Part shown: piece by piece, positions 51,973 to 60,031 of the stretch | Position numbering within the stretch: the first letter of the stretch is position 1 | Layout: every line of letters starts with the position of its first letter | NCBI GenBank assembly: GCA_001898145.1 | Contig: MKSR01000001.1 | Coordinates: forward strand, 1 to 64,000 | Reading direction: 5' to 3' | Length of the DNA: 64,000 nucleotides | DNA from: Dyadobacter sp. 50-39 | Lineage (GTDB): Bacteria > Bacteroidota > Bacteroidia > Cytophagales > Spirosomataceae | Notes under the pieces: generated by a model | The model's database searches: none | The model's input: the letters and a program-made list of their open reading frames with translations, nothing else | Told to the model about the DNA's origin: nothing | Position numbers and translations under genes: made by a program

Positions 51973-53406
51973 ATGAGCTACAAGCAACTATTTAATCTAT
52001 TTATCTGCTGTCTCCTGCTGAGCTGCACCGAATTCGATCAGATTAACCTGTCAACCGGGAAGGTAGCTGGGAGTCTTCCGGTAAAACCTGGCCCGATCTC
52101 GGGCTCTGTCAAAGGAACCCTACTTGCTGATTCAACCTACTATGTCACCGGAGACATTACGATCAACAAGGGTGATACACTGATTCTTCAGCCAGGCGTG
52201 AAGATCTATTTCAAGGGTAATTATGCATTTTGGGTGAAAGGTAATCTGGCAAGTATCGGTTCGAAGCAGAAGCCTGTTTTCTTCACCGTTCAGGATGTGG
52301 CAAAGCGCGACATTATTGGCCAGGATCCGACTACAGATCCGGCTTATTCCGGCCTATGGTCAGGAATTCAGGGGGACACCTCGGCGCGGTTTATGATCTT
52401 CAAATTTACGCATATTGAATTCGCGGGCGGAATAGCTGCCACCGGTCAGGTATTCGGGGTTGAAAACGGGAAGCCCACCGCGCCGGTTTCATTCAACAAC
52501 GAGAAGGGAACGCTCATATTTGAAGACTCCTGGATATATGGGCATATCGATGGCGATGCGGCTGTAAACATCAAATCCGGCAAATTCCACCTGATGCGTA
52601 ATATCTTCGAAAAATGCGGATACACTGGTGGGGAGGCCATTCAGATCCTGAACGGAAGTCAGGGAAATGTTGCCTATAACCTCATTATCGGACCTTCTAC
52701 CAATGCGATCAAAGTTGATAATGGCAAAGGCCTGCTTTCTCAGGTCAACGCAGTATGTTATAACAACACGATTCTGAATGGCGGCTACCGGCGATTCATT
52801 TATGGTGGAGCGGGAAATTCAAATGGCCGCGGGTCATCAATTGGTTTTGAACGCTCCGGCCGCGGACTGGCCTATAATAACCTTTTCGTTGACGATAGGT
52901 ACGGTCTTCGAATCACCAAGACGTTTAGTTATTTCGGCAAATCAACCTCAATTGCAGATACGGCTAATATCCGGTACGGAAACAATTTCTACTATGGGGA
53001 TGCCCCTGAGATCACCGGCCAATTTTACCCCGAAAACTGTCTTGCAAAACCGCTTGCGAGCGACATCCCAATGCCTTCATCCTACCTGCCTGCGGGGTAT
53101 ATACCCGGAGACGCATACGACGGCAGTGTACTTGTAGGTAGAAATGACCCCAAGTTTGTAAACTACCCGTTACCTGTCAGGTATTCCGCTTCCGGGGTGC
53201 CGGCGGTACTTGGTACAATGTCATTTTTGGGAAATTATGATTTCAGGCTCCAATCTTCGTCCCCCTGCCTGGGAAAAGGGACGACGAAATTCAATATCTC
53301 GACAGCGGTTACCAAGGTAGACCCTATTTTCGGAGCATCCGAAATTACCCCGCCGGGCACCGATATCGGTTGCTATCAATCGAACGGGACCGGTTTGAAT
53401 AATTAA
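51973..53406 (+). CDS. Right-handed parallel beta-helix lipoprotein
   Basis: 477 residues. A lipobox (FICCLLLSCTEF) puts the lipidated Cys near 18, so the protein probably sits on the cell surface beside the receptor. Residues about 55-350 show the stacked, turn-rich pattern of a right-handed beta-helix, with repeated GDTLILQPG, WSGIQGDTS, TFIEFAGG-like and NNTILNGGYRRFIYGG rungs. The C-terminal part has PKFVNYPLP and a terminal DIGCYQSN box seen in such lipoproteins of Bacteroidota. Its partner is the TonB receptor 52 bp upstream; it takes the position that SusD has in glycan systems. Binding function is inferred. Confidence 0.8.
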   Translation: MSYKQLFNLFICCLLLSCTEFDQINLSTGKVAGSLPVKPGPISGSVKGTLLADSTYYVTGDITINKGDTLILQPGVKIYFKGNYAFWVKGNLASIGSKQKPVFFTVQDVAKRDIIGQDPTTDPAYSGLWSGIQGDTSARFMIFKFTHIEFAGGIAATGQVFGVENGKPTAPVSFNNEKGTLIFEDSWIYGHIDGDAAVNIKSGKFHLMRNIFEKCGYTGGEAIQILNGSQGNVAYNLIIGPSTNAIKVDNGKGLLSQVNAVCYNNTILNGGYRRFIYGGAGNSNGRGSSIGFERSGRGLAYNNLFVDDRYGLRITKTFSYFGKSTSIADTANIRYGNNFYYGDAPEITGQFYPENCLAKPLASDIPMPSSYLPAGYIPGDAYDGSVLVGRNDPKFVNYPLPVRYSASGVPAVLGTMSFLGNYDFRLQSSSPCLGKGTTKFNISTAVTKVDPIFGASEITPPGTDIGCYQSNGTGLNN

Positions 53407-53435
53407 TATCTCTTCTAATCCATAACAATTACATT

Positions 53436-55313
53436 TTGAAAAATCTAGTTTTGGCAACAATGCTGTTGCCAACCACCGCCGCTTTTGCTCAACACGCCGA
53501 TCGGGCCAAGATACCGGCAGTATTGCACGGAGTCAATTACAACTCGGACGGTAAACTCTCGGTGACAGACAACCACAAAACGTATGTCGACATCCTAAAA
53601 AAAGACAAGTACACTCTTTCGAACATGATCGGCACTGCTACCGGAAACGATGTAGGTATCCTGGTTGAAATCCCGATTCCGGGGTTTAAGGGATCGGTAA
53701 CTTACGGCCCGCTTCAAGAAACGGACCGCTACCCAACCGTTGCATTTCAGGGCACAGCAGATATGGAAGATGGCAAGGCATTACTTGACATAAAGAATCT
53801 GTTTGTTAAGGGTGAAGACTTCTACCGGTTACAGGACAAAGACAAGGTCGTAATGGGATACCGCGTGATGAACGAAACCGGTAAGACCATCTACGAAGGA
53901 CGCGTGGCATATTCGGGTAATGGTCCATACAAAGTTGTTCCAACCATTATCGAGGGACCGATGGTGAATGAGCTCAACGCGCAAGGATGCGTAGTTTCCT
54001 TTGAAACGCAACTACCCGTCAAAGCCAGCATCACAGTTGACGGTAAGGTATTTTCTGACAAAGAAGCTTTGACCCACCATGAAATCCTGCTTAACGGACT
54101 CAAACCGGCCAGCAATTATTCTTACATGATCGCCTACGCCGATCGTCAGGATTCTCACAGCTTCCGCACTGCCCCGGCCGCAGGTAGCCGTAAACCTTTC
54201 ACATTTGCCTACACGGGAGCCAGCCGGGCGGCTACCGGCGGCGGTGAGCGCGAGTTCGGTGGGGTAAACTATCAGGCCAGCCGTGCAATTATGGCCCTTG
54301 CCAATCAGCGAAATGCGGCCTTCCTGACTGTAATGGGAGATTTCACAACCGGTGGAAACCCGTCCACTGATGGGCACCTTTTGGAGTATACCAATTTCAA
54401 AAGAGCATTTGAACCGTTTTGGTCAAAAATGCCCGTCTATACAGGTTTCGGCAATCATGAGCTTAGCAAGAGCATGCTCATCGGCGAAGACAAAAAAGAC
54501 AACCGGCATATCGAGGCCTTCCCATATCAGACTTCATCTGGCGAAGCTGCGTTTGCCCAAGCTTTTGTTCATCCAAAGAATGGTCCGCAAAGCGAGGATG
54601 GCGCCAGCTACGATCCAAACCCAGCAGAGATGGACTTTCCTCCGTATCTGGAAAACGTCTACTACTTTACCTATGACAATGCCGCCTTTATTGTCATGAA
54701 CAGCGACTACTGGCTCAGTAAGGAACCGAGCTCAACAAGCGGAAACTGTGACGGTTATATGATGGATCAGCAGGTAAAATGGCTTGCTGAAACAGTCGGC
54801 AAAATGGAAAAAGACGCAAGCATCGATCACATATTCGTTTTTCACCACAGCTCGGTATTTCCCAACGGAGACCATTTGATGAATGCTATGTGGTGGAAAG
54901 GTGAAAACACCAGCCGTGCATGGGTTGCGGGCAAGCCGCTCTCCAAAGGGATCATCGAACGTCGTGATGAAATTCTGGACATCCTGGTTAACAAGGGAAA
55001 GAAATTCGTAGGTTTTATCAGCGGAGATGAACATAACTACTCGCTGCTGTCGGTAAGCGACCAAACTTCGCGATACGCGGAAGGATATCAGGGTCCAAAA
55101 ATTAAGTTAAACCGGTCATTCTACTGTCTGAACAACGGTGCGGGGGGCTCGACGCCTTACGGCGCGCTCAGCAGCCCCTGGTCGAAAGACTTCAAGTATT
55201 TTGCCGGTCCTCCTGTTGCCGGATTTATTACCATAGAGGGAAAAAATGTAACGCTTAACGCGATCAATGCGGAAACGCTAGACACGGTTTGTACTCAGAT
55301 CAAGCTTCGCTAA
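53436..55313 (+). CDS. Secreted metallophosphoesterase, TTG start, motif I Asp missing
   Basis: 625 residues from a TTG start at 53436. The TTG is preferred because it yields a complete signal peptide (MKNLVLATMLLPTTAAFAQ); the next ATG would truncate it. A beta-rich N-terminal half (about 30-245) precedes a metallophosphatase domain (about 255-570). Metal motifs seen: GD at 301-302, GNHE at 339-342, HHS in VFHHSSVF and the GDEHNY loop. The first motif, which in related enzymes reads SDSR with a metal-ligand Asp, reads TGASR at about 260-264. This may reduce catalysis. It is the third gene of the receptor/lipoprotein operon (29-bp gap). Substrate unknown. Confidence 0.85.
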   Translation: MKNLVLATMLLPTTAAFAQHADRAKIPAVLHGVNYNSDGKLSVTDNHKTYVDILKKDKYTLSNMIGTATGNDVGILVEIPIPGFKGSVTYGPLQETDRYPTVAFQGTADMEDGKALLDIKNLFVKGEDFYRLQDKDKVVMGYRVMNETGKTIYEGRVAYSGNGPYKVVPTIIEGPMVNELNAQGCVVSFETQLPVKASITVDGKVFSDKEALTHHEILLNGLKPASNYSYMIAYADRQDSHSFRTAPAAGSRKPFTFAYTGASRAATGGGEREFGGVNYQASRAIMALANQRNAAFLTVMGDFTTGGNPSTDGHLLEYTNFKRAFEPFWSKMPVYTGFGNHELSKSMLIGEDKKDNRHIEAFPYQTSSGEAAFAQAFVHPKNGPQSEDGASYDPNPAEMDFPPYLENVYYFTYDNAAFIVMNSDYWLSKEPSSTSGNCDGYMMDQQVKWLAETVGKMEKDASIDHIFVFHHSSVFPNGDHLMNAMWWKGENTSRAWVAGKPLSKGIIERRDEILDILVNKGKKFVGFISGDEHNYSLLSVSDQTSRYAEGYQGPKIKLNRSFYCLNNGAGGSTPYGALSSPWSKDFKYFAGPPVAGFITIEGKNVTLNAINAETLDTVCTQIKLR

Positions 55314-55325
55314 ACGATGATCAGA

Positions 55326-55350
55326 CGGCCGAAGACTTGTTCTTCGGCCG
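55326..55350 (+). terminator. Hairpin after the phosphoesterase gene
   Basis: A perfect 10-bp stem (CGGCCGAAGA/TCTTCGGCCG) with a 5-nt loop, 12 bp after the stop. The T tail is poor, but the position and stability suggest the end of the receptor-lipoprotein-phosphoesterase transcript. Confidence 0.55.
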
Positions 55351-55580
55351 CTTCTGCCCAAGCATTGCAAGCTGGTGCGAAGGCTTGTCGATCTGCCGCG
55401 AATACTGGGTAGATATCCCCAATACGGTATCCTGTGGCCCTGCCCCTGCCCGGCAATTGCACTATTCTCCATATTCAAATTCTGTAACACCAATCGGGCA
55501 CTTACGCTGAGCCAAGGTATACGCTCAGCTGGGGCCATTTTTACCACCTGGCTATAAAGCCTTAGAAAACAAGAAAACTT

Positions 55581-58076
55581 ATGCGGTTTGTACTAACTGG
55601 TCTCATCTGTGCGGCCAGTATCACATGCTCTGTTGCTCAAAGCATTAACTCTCCGGCGAATGTCCCGGATGTCCAAACAGAAGCTGTATCCCGCGGAAGC
55701 GGAAAAATTACAGGCTCAGTGCTTGATTCCTCCTCCCTTGGCCCGGTTGGCTTCGCAACGATTGCGCTGCACCATTCAATAACCGGCAAAATTGTTGACG
55801 GAACTGTCGCCGACGAAAAAGGAAGTTTTTCGATGTCAAGGATTTCGGTAGGCTCTTATAGGGTTGTCATCTCCTTCATCGGATACGCCACCAAATCAAT
55901 AGAAAACGTTCAAATTACGAAAGCAGATAACATCGATTTGGGAATTATCAAACTGAGCAACATTTCACAAAATTTGAGTGAGCTGACCGTAACAGGTAAA
56001 AAAGCCCTTGTTGAAGATCGTGTTGACAGGCTCGTTTACAAGGCCGAGGATGATCTGGCGGCTAAGGGAGGCGACGCAAGCGATGTTCTAAGAAAGGTCC
56101 CCATGTTATCTGTTGATCCAAATGGGCAACTTTCTTTGCAGGGAAGCACTAACGTCCGGGTGCTGATCAACAACAAGCCGTCGGCTATTCTGGCTGGCAA
56201 TATCGCAGACGCGCTCAGACAAATCCCGGCTGATCAGATAAAGTCAGTAGAGGTGATTACCTCCCCCTCTGCCCGCTATGACGCGGAAGGTACCGGAGGA
56301 ATTATTAACATCATCCTCAAAAAAAACAACCTCCAGGGCCTGCATCTTGACCTGGATGGCGCTGCCGGAAACCGGGCTTCAATGCTGGCGTTAAACGGTG
56401 GATTTCAAAAGGGCAAAGTTGGGATCGGGCTGACCGGCAGTGGCCGTGCTAGCTATAACCCCTCCGAATCAAATCTTAACCAGACTACTTATCCAGTTCA
56501 GTCATCCACGCCGGTGAAAACCAGCCAGCATTCCACCGGATTTGATAAGGGTCTGCTGGCGCAATACGCACTGTCGGCAGATTATCAGATTAATCCGCGC
56601 GAGTCCTTTAGCGGCGGCATTAGGTTAGGGGTCAGAAACATCAACCGTGACCAGCACCTGAATACGAGCCTGATCGAGTCAGAGCAAAGCCTACCCGGTT
56701 CTCTTCGCGATGTTCTGAGCAAGAACCTATCCAACACAATTGACGTAAATATCGACTACCTGCATATTTATCCGGACGGCTCACAGGGGTCCGGCAGAGA
56801 GTTTAGTCTATCGGCGCAGTATGGTCAGACCCGACTGACAAATAACTTTGATGCAAGTAATTTTGAAAGTTCTGCCACGCCTACGAGTATAGTAAGAAAC
56901 CTCAATAATAACACCAATCATGAATTTATCTTCCAGGCTGATTACCTTCTCCCTATCAGGGAGAATCAGCAGCTCGAATTTGGATTAAAAAATACTTTCC
57001 GCCAGGTGCGTAGTCGATACCGGTATTTGACTGCAAGACCTGGATCGGATCTGGTCAACGATGCAAGTCAGCCAGAGGGAATTCTGGACTATGATCAAAC
57101 CATTCCAGCAGCTTATCTGTCGTACGCGCTGACGATGCAGAACAAAATATCACTAAAAATGGGACTTAGATACGAGTACACTGCTATACAAGCCTCAGCA
57201 GGTATCCAGCGGCCCCTCGTGATCCCAAGCTATGGAAAGTTGATTCCCAGCATTAATCTTTCGAAAAAAATCGATGAATTGACCACTATTAAACTCGCAT
57301 TTAACAGAAGGATCGAGCGGCCCGGCATACAGGACCTGAACCCAAATTTCAACGCTGCCAATCCCTACAATATCCAGATAGGAAACCCATATCTGAAGCC
57401 TGAAATCGCAGATCGCTTTGAGTTCGGATACAGCACTCAAATCCGAAAAACCTATTTGAATGTCTCGCTGTACGCCCGCTTCAACAAGGATGATATCCAA
57501 TGGCTCAGCCAAAGGTCAGACACGCTGGCCGGAGCAGTGATCAGCCGCAGACAAAACATCGGGAAAGATTTTGGTTATGGCACTACCATCTTCGCCTCTA
57601 TGGATCTGACCTCCCGCCTGAGCCTTAGCACTAATCTGGACTTTACCTATCGGTACGCCCAAAGTTCGATCCTGGATCTTTCCGGCCAATCCACGCTTAA
57701 ACAAACAACGGGCCTACGCTGGGCAGGGCGCCTTGACGGCCAATTCAAATTTAATAAAGGGTGGACTGCTCAGGCCAATTTTGGTTACCGGGGTAAAAGC
57801 ATTAATCTTCTAGGTTACGACATAGGTTTTGCCCAATACTCGCTAGGGCTCCGCAAGGCGTTCAAAAACAAACGAGGCAGCCTTGGTCTTGCCGCTGAGA
57901 ATTTTTTGACGAATGGGATGCGCTTCGAATCGGTTCTGATCTCACCGCAACTCGAGCAGCGGTATCGCCAATACATCTACAATTCCAGTGTGCGCCTCAA
58001 TTTCAGTTACAAAATCGGAAGTCTTAACCGGGCAAAAGCAAAAAAAGGCCGCTCGGCCGCTGCTGACCAGGATTAA
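55581..58076 (+). CDS. OMP_b-brl_3-type outer-membrane receptor
   Basis: An 831-residue receptor. Signal peptide (about 1-19), a carboxypeptidase-regulatory-like domain (about 42-125, GFATIALHH and MSRISVGSYRVVISFIGY), a plug-like domain (about 135-255) with the VLRKVPMLSVDPNGQLSLQG and ARYDAEGTGGIINI motifs typical of this family, then a beta-barrel. Members are TonB-receptor-like proteins of unknown substrate. The last residues are a charged, Lys/Arg-rich extension (RAKAKKGRSAAADQD) after the barrel. It may follow the preceding operon but lies beyond a hairpin and a 267-bp gap. Confidence 0.85.
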   Translation: MRFVLTGLICAASITCSVAQSINSPANVPDVQTEAVSRGSGKITGSVLDSSSLGPVGFATIALHHSITGKIVDGTVADEKGSFSMSRISVGSYRVVISFIGYATKSIENVQITKADNIDLGIIKLSNISQNLSELTVTGKKALVEDRVDRLVYKAEDDLAAKGGDASDVLRKVPMLSVDPNGQLSLQGSTNVRVLINNKPSAILAGNIADALRQIPADQIKSVEVITSPSARYDAEGTGGIINIILKKNNLQGLHLDLDGAAGNRASMLALNGGFQKGKVGIGLTGSGRASYNPSESNLNQTTYPVQSSTPVKTSQHSTGFDKGLLAQYALSADYQINPRESFSGGIRLGVRNINRDQHLNTSLIESEQSLPGSLRDVLSKNLSNTIDVNIDYLHIYPDGSQGSGREFSLSAQYGQTRLTNNFDASNFESSATPTSIVRNLNNNTNHEFIFQADYLLPIRENQQLEFGLKNTFRQVRSRYRYLTARPGSDLVNDASQPEGILDYDQTIPAAYLSYALTMQNKISLKMGLRYEYTAIQASAGIQRPLVIPSYGKLIPSINLSKKIDELTTIKLAFNRRIERPGIQDLNPNFNAANPYNIQIGNPYLKPEIADRFEFGYSTQIRKTYLNVSLYARFNKDDIQWLSQRSDTLAGAVISRRQNIGKDFGYGTTIFASMDLTSRLSLSTNLDFTYRYAQSSILDLSGQSTLKQTTGLRWAGRLDGQFKFNKGWTAQANFGYRGKSINLLGYDIGFAQYSLGLRKAFKNKRGSLGLAAENFLTNGMRFESVLISPQLEQRYRQYIYNSSVRLNFSYKIGSLNRAKAKKGRSAAADQD

Positions 58077-58106
58077 GGTTCTAAATCAAGCATGCCGATG
58101 GGCTGT

Positions 58107-58137
58107 GGCCGCGCGATATTCTCGTGCGGCCTTTTTT
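58107..58137 (+). terminator. Rho-independent terminator
   Basis: A 10-bp stem (GGCCGCGCGA pairing with TCGTGCGGCC, one G-U pair) with a 5-nt loop, followed by six T. It lies 30 bp after the receptor stop and ends this transcription unit before the sigma factor. Confidence 0.85.
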
Positions 58138-58336
58138 GGCGTTAAATACAGCAAACCAACAAGTAATGCTGACCCACCAAATATGTGTTCCCTCCAACTA
58201 GCTCGAATACTGTTTTCCACGACTAACAGAAAATACAGTGACCAGATCGACTATAACGATTTCAACACTGAATGTAAAATGCCGCATACGAGTCAAAAAA
58301 CATACAATTAAAAATTTATTTATAATCATTCTTAAT

Positions 58337-58344
58337 TAACTTTG
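58337..58344 (+). promoter_or_regulatory. Putative -7 promoter element of the sigma-FecR-FecA locus
   Basis: TAACTTTG matches TAnnTTTG exactly, in an AT-rich region about 115 bp before the sigma ATG. No -33 TTTG lies at the ideal distance. The rest of the 383-bp interval holds only the terminator at 58107 and no gene. Confidence 0.4.
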
Positions 58345-58459
58345 TAACGTCGACTGTCCCTATGATCAGATTTGACAACGGCTCGGTCGGTTAGGCCCAG
58401 CTGCCATTGATAACCTTTCCGCTACCCGCGGTATATTTTCGACTACCTTGAAAACCCGA

Positions 58460-58993
58460 ATGCTTGACGAAGGCCATCAGCATGATTTCGCTACCAAGCG
58501 GGGTTTCGCGGCTATTTACAATATCATGTGGCGGAAGCTCTATAACATATGTTTTCATCACACGTCGAACAAACATCTTGCCGAAGAGCTTGTCCAGGAA
58601 ATCTTCAAATCGCTCTGGGAACGCAGAGAGACCTTAAAAATAGAGGGCAGTATCGAGAACTACCTTTCACGTGCAGCCAGACTTAAAGTAGCCGAGCACT
58701 TCCGCAACCAGGCAATCCGTGCAAGAAACCTTCAAGACGCAATCCAAGATCATCCGCTGGCAGAAAATACGACCCAACAGATGCTGGACCTGCATTTTCT
58801 CGACGAACGCATCACCTCTTTGGTTGATCAGCTTCCAAGCCACTGCAGGCAAGTATATGTAATGAGCCGCCATGAGGGCCTTTCAAACACGCAGATCGCC
58901 AGCTCTATGTCCATTTCAGAAAAAACGGTAGAGAACCAGATTGGCAGGGCGCTGAGCTATCTGAGAAAAAGACTTGCCAACCTTTTAAAATAA
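58460..58993 (+). CDS. FecI-like ECF sigma factor
   Basis: The ATG at 58460 gives 177 residues; the frame is open from a TTG at 58448. Region 2 (about 15-85) has YNIMWRKLYNICFHHTSNKHLAEELVQEIFKSLWERRE, as in Bacteroidota FecI-type factors. Region 4 (about 110-170) has LPSHCRQVYVMSRHEGLSNTQIA and ISEKTVENQIGRALSYLRK. It should transcribe the receptor locus downstream when released by the FecR protein encoded 90 bp later. The STN domain of the receptor completes the surface-signalling chain. Confidence 0.92.
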   Translation: MLDEGHQHDFATKRGFAAIYNIMWRKLYNICFHHTSNKHLAEELVQEIFKSLWERRETLKIEGSIENYLSRAARLKVAEHFRNQAIRARNLQDAIQDHPLAENTTQQMLDLHFLDERITSLVDQLPSHCRQVYVMSRHEGLSNTQIASSMSISEKTVENQIGRALSYLRKRLANLLK

Positions 58994-59083
58994 ATCTAAC
59001 TTTTTTCGGAGCGTGCGTGGGGAAAAATAGCGGGCTGTGCAACTTAGCTTTGAAAAGGGTAAAACAAGGGCCCTTGCTAGAAA

Positions 59084-60031
59084 ATGGAAATCACTCCTGA
59101 ACTGCTCCGGCAATACTACCTGGGACTTTGCAATACCGAGCAACAGGCCGCTGTCAAGGCCTGGCTTGAAGCTTCCCATGTTGAAGAGCCGCCTGATTAT
59201 GTCGGGCACCAGGAGGCCGAGCAGCTCCGGGCACGCATCTGGCAGCACGTGCAGTCGCTTCAGAGGCCTGGTTCAAGGTCGGTTATGATCACAAACAAGC
59301 GCTGGTGGATGCCCGCCGTAGCGGCCAGTTTGATATTCGCTTGTTGTTTTTGGTACCAGTTCGGAGCTCCCCGGCGCAAAAATCAACCAACTATCAGCTA
59401 TCAGACGATCGCTAGCGCGCCTGGCGAAAGGAAGCAGTTCACGCTCACAGACGGGACGATCGTATACCTGAATTCGGGGAGCGAATTGCGCTTTCCCGCC
59501 CGTTTCGCAGATTCAGTCCGGTCAGTCTCGCTATCGGGAGAAGCGTTCTTTAAGGTTGCCAAAAATCCAGATAAGCCATTTATTATCGACGCGGGCGAAA
59601 CCCAGGTAAAAGTACTGGGTACCGCTTTCAACCTTAAAAGCTACTCGGGCGAAAGCACGGTCGTGACAGTTCAGGAGGGAAAGGTGCGCTTTAAAGCACG
59701 CCATGCGAAGGCGCAGATGATCCTGACCGCAGGACATGCCGCTCGCTACGAAGAGGGCAAAAACAGCCTGGATTCAGCGAACGTATATCAGAACCGTTAT
59801 TTTTCCTGGAAGGAAAGCAAACTTATTTTTTCAGCCACTCCGCTTTCAGAGATGAAAGCCGTTCTTGAACGCTGGTACGGTATCCGGATCATATTTAAAT
59901 CGCCACAGGTGGCCGAGCGTCGTTTTTCAGGGACCTATGATAACCCCCGGCTCGATGTACTGCTCAAAGAGATGAGTATGCTGATGAAGTTTGAGTATAA
60001 ATTCAGCGGCAAAACGCTGGTCATCGAATGA
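59084..60031 (+). CDS. FecR-family anti-sigma/signal transducer
   Basis: 315 residues. The N-terminal cytoplasmic sigma-binding region (about 1-65) contains ITPELLRQYYLGLC. One transmembrane helix lies at about 74-92 and a periplasmic FecR domain at about 110-215, with RKQFTLTDGTIVYLNSGSEL and VRSVSLSGEAFFKV. The C-terminal DUF4974-type domain (about 240-315, FSATPLSEMKAVLERWYGI) contacts the receptor STN domain. Encoded between the sigma factor and the STN receptor, overlapping the latter by 4 bp. Confidence 0.94.
   Translation: MEITPELLRQYYLGLCNTEQQAAVKAWLEASHVEEPPDYVGHQEAEQLRARIWQHVQSLQRPGSRSVMITNKRWWMPAVAASLIFACCFWYQFGAPRRKNQPTISYQTIASAPGERKQFTLTDGTIVYLNSGSELRFPARFADSVRSVSLSGEAFFKVAKNPDKPFIIDAGETQVKVLGTAFNLKSYSGESTVVTVQEGKVRFKARHAKAQMILTAGHAARYEEGKNSLDSANVYQNRYFSWKESKLIFSATPLSEMKAVLERWYGIRIIFKSPQVAERRFSGTYDNPRLDVLLKEMSMLMKFEYKFSGKTLVIE

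Noticed and set aside
49128-53406. SusC/SusD glycan uptake pair
   Set aside because: The receptor plug is of another family and the following lipoprotein is a beta-helix, not the helical SusD fold.
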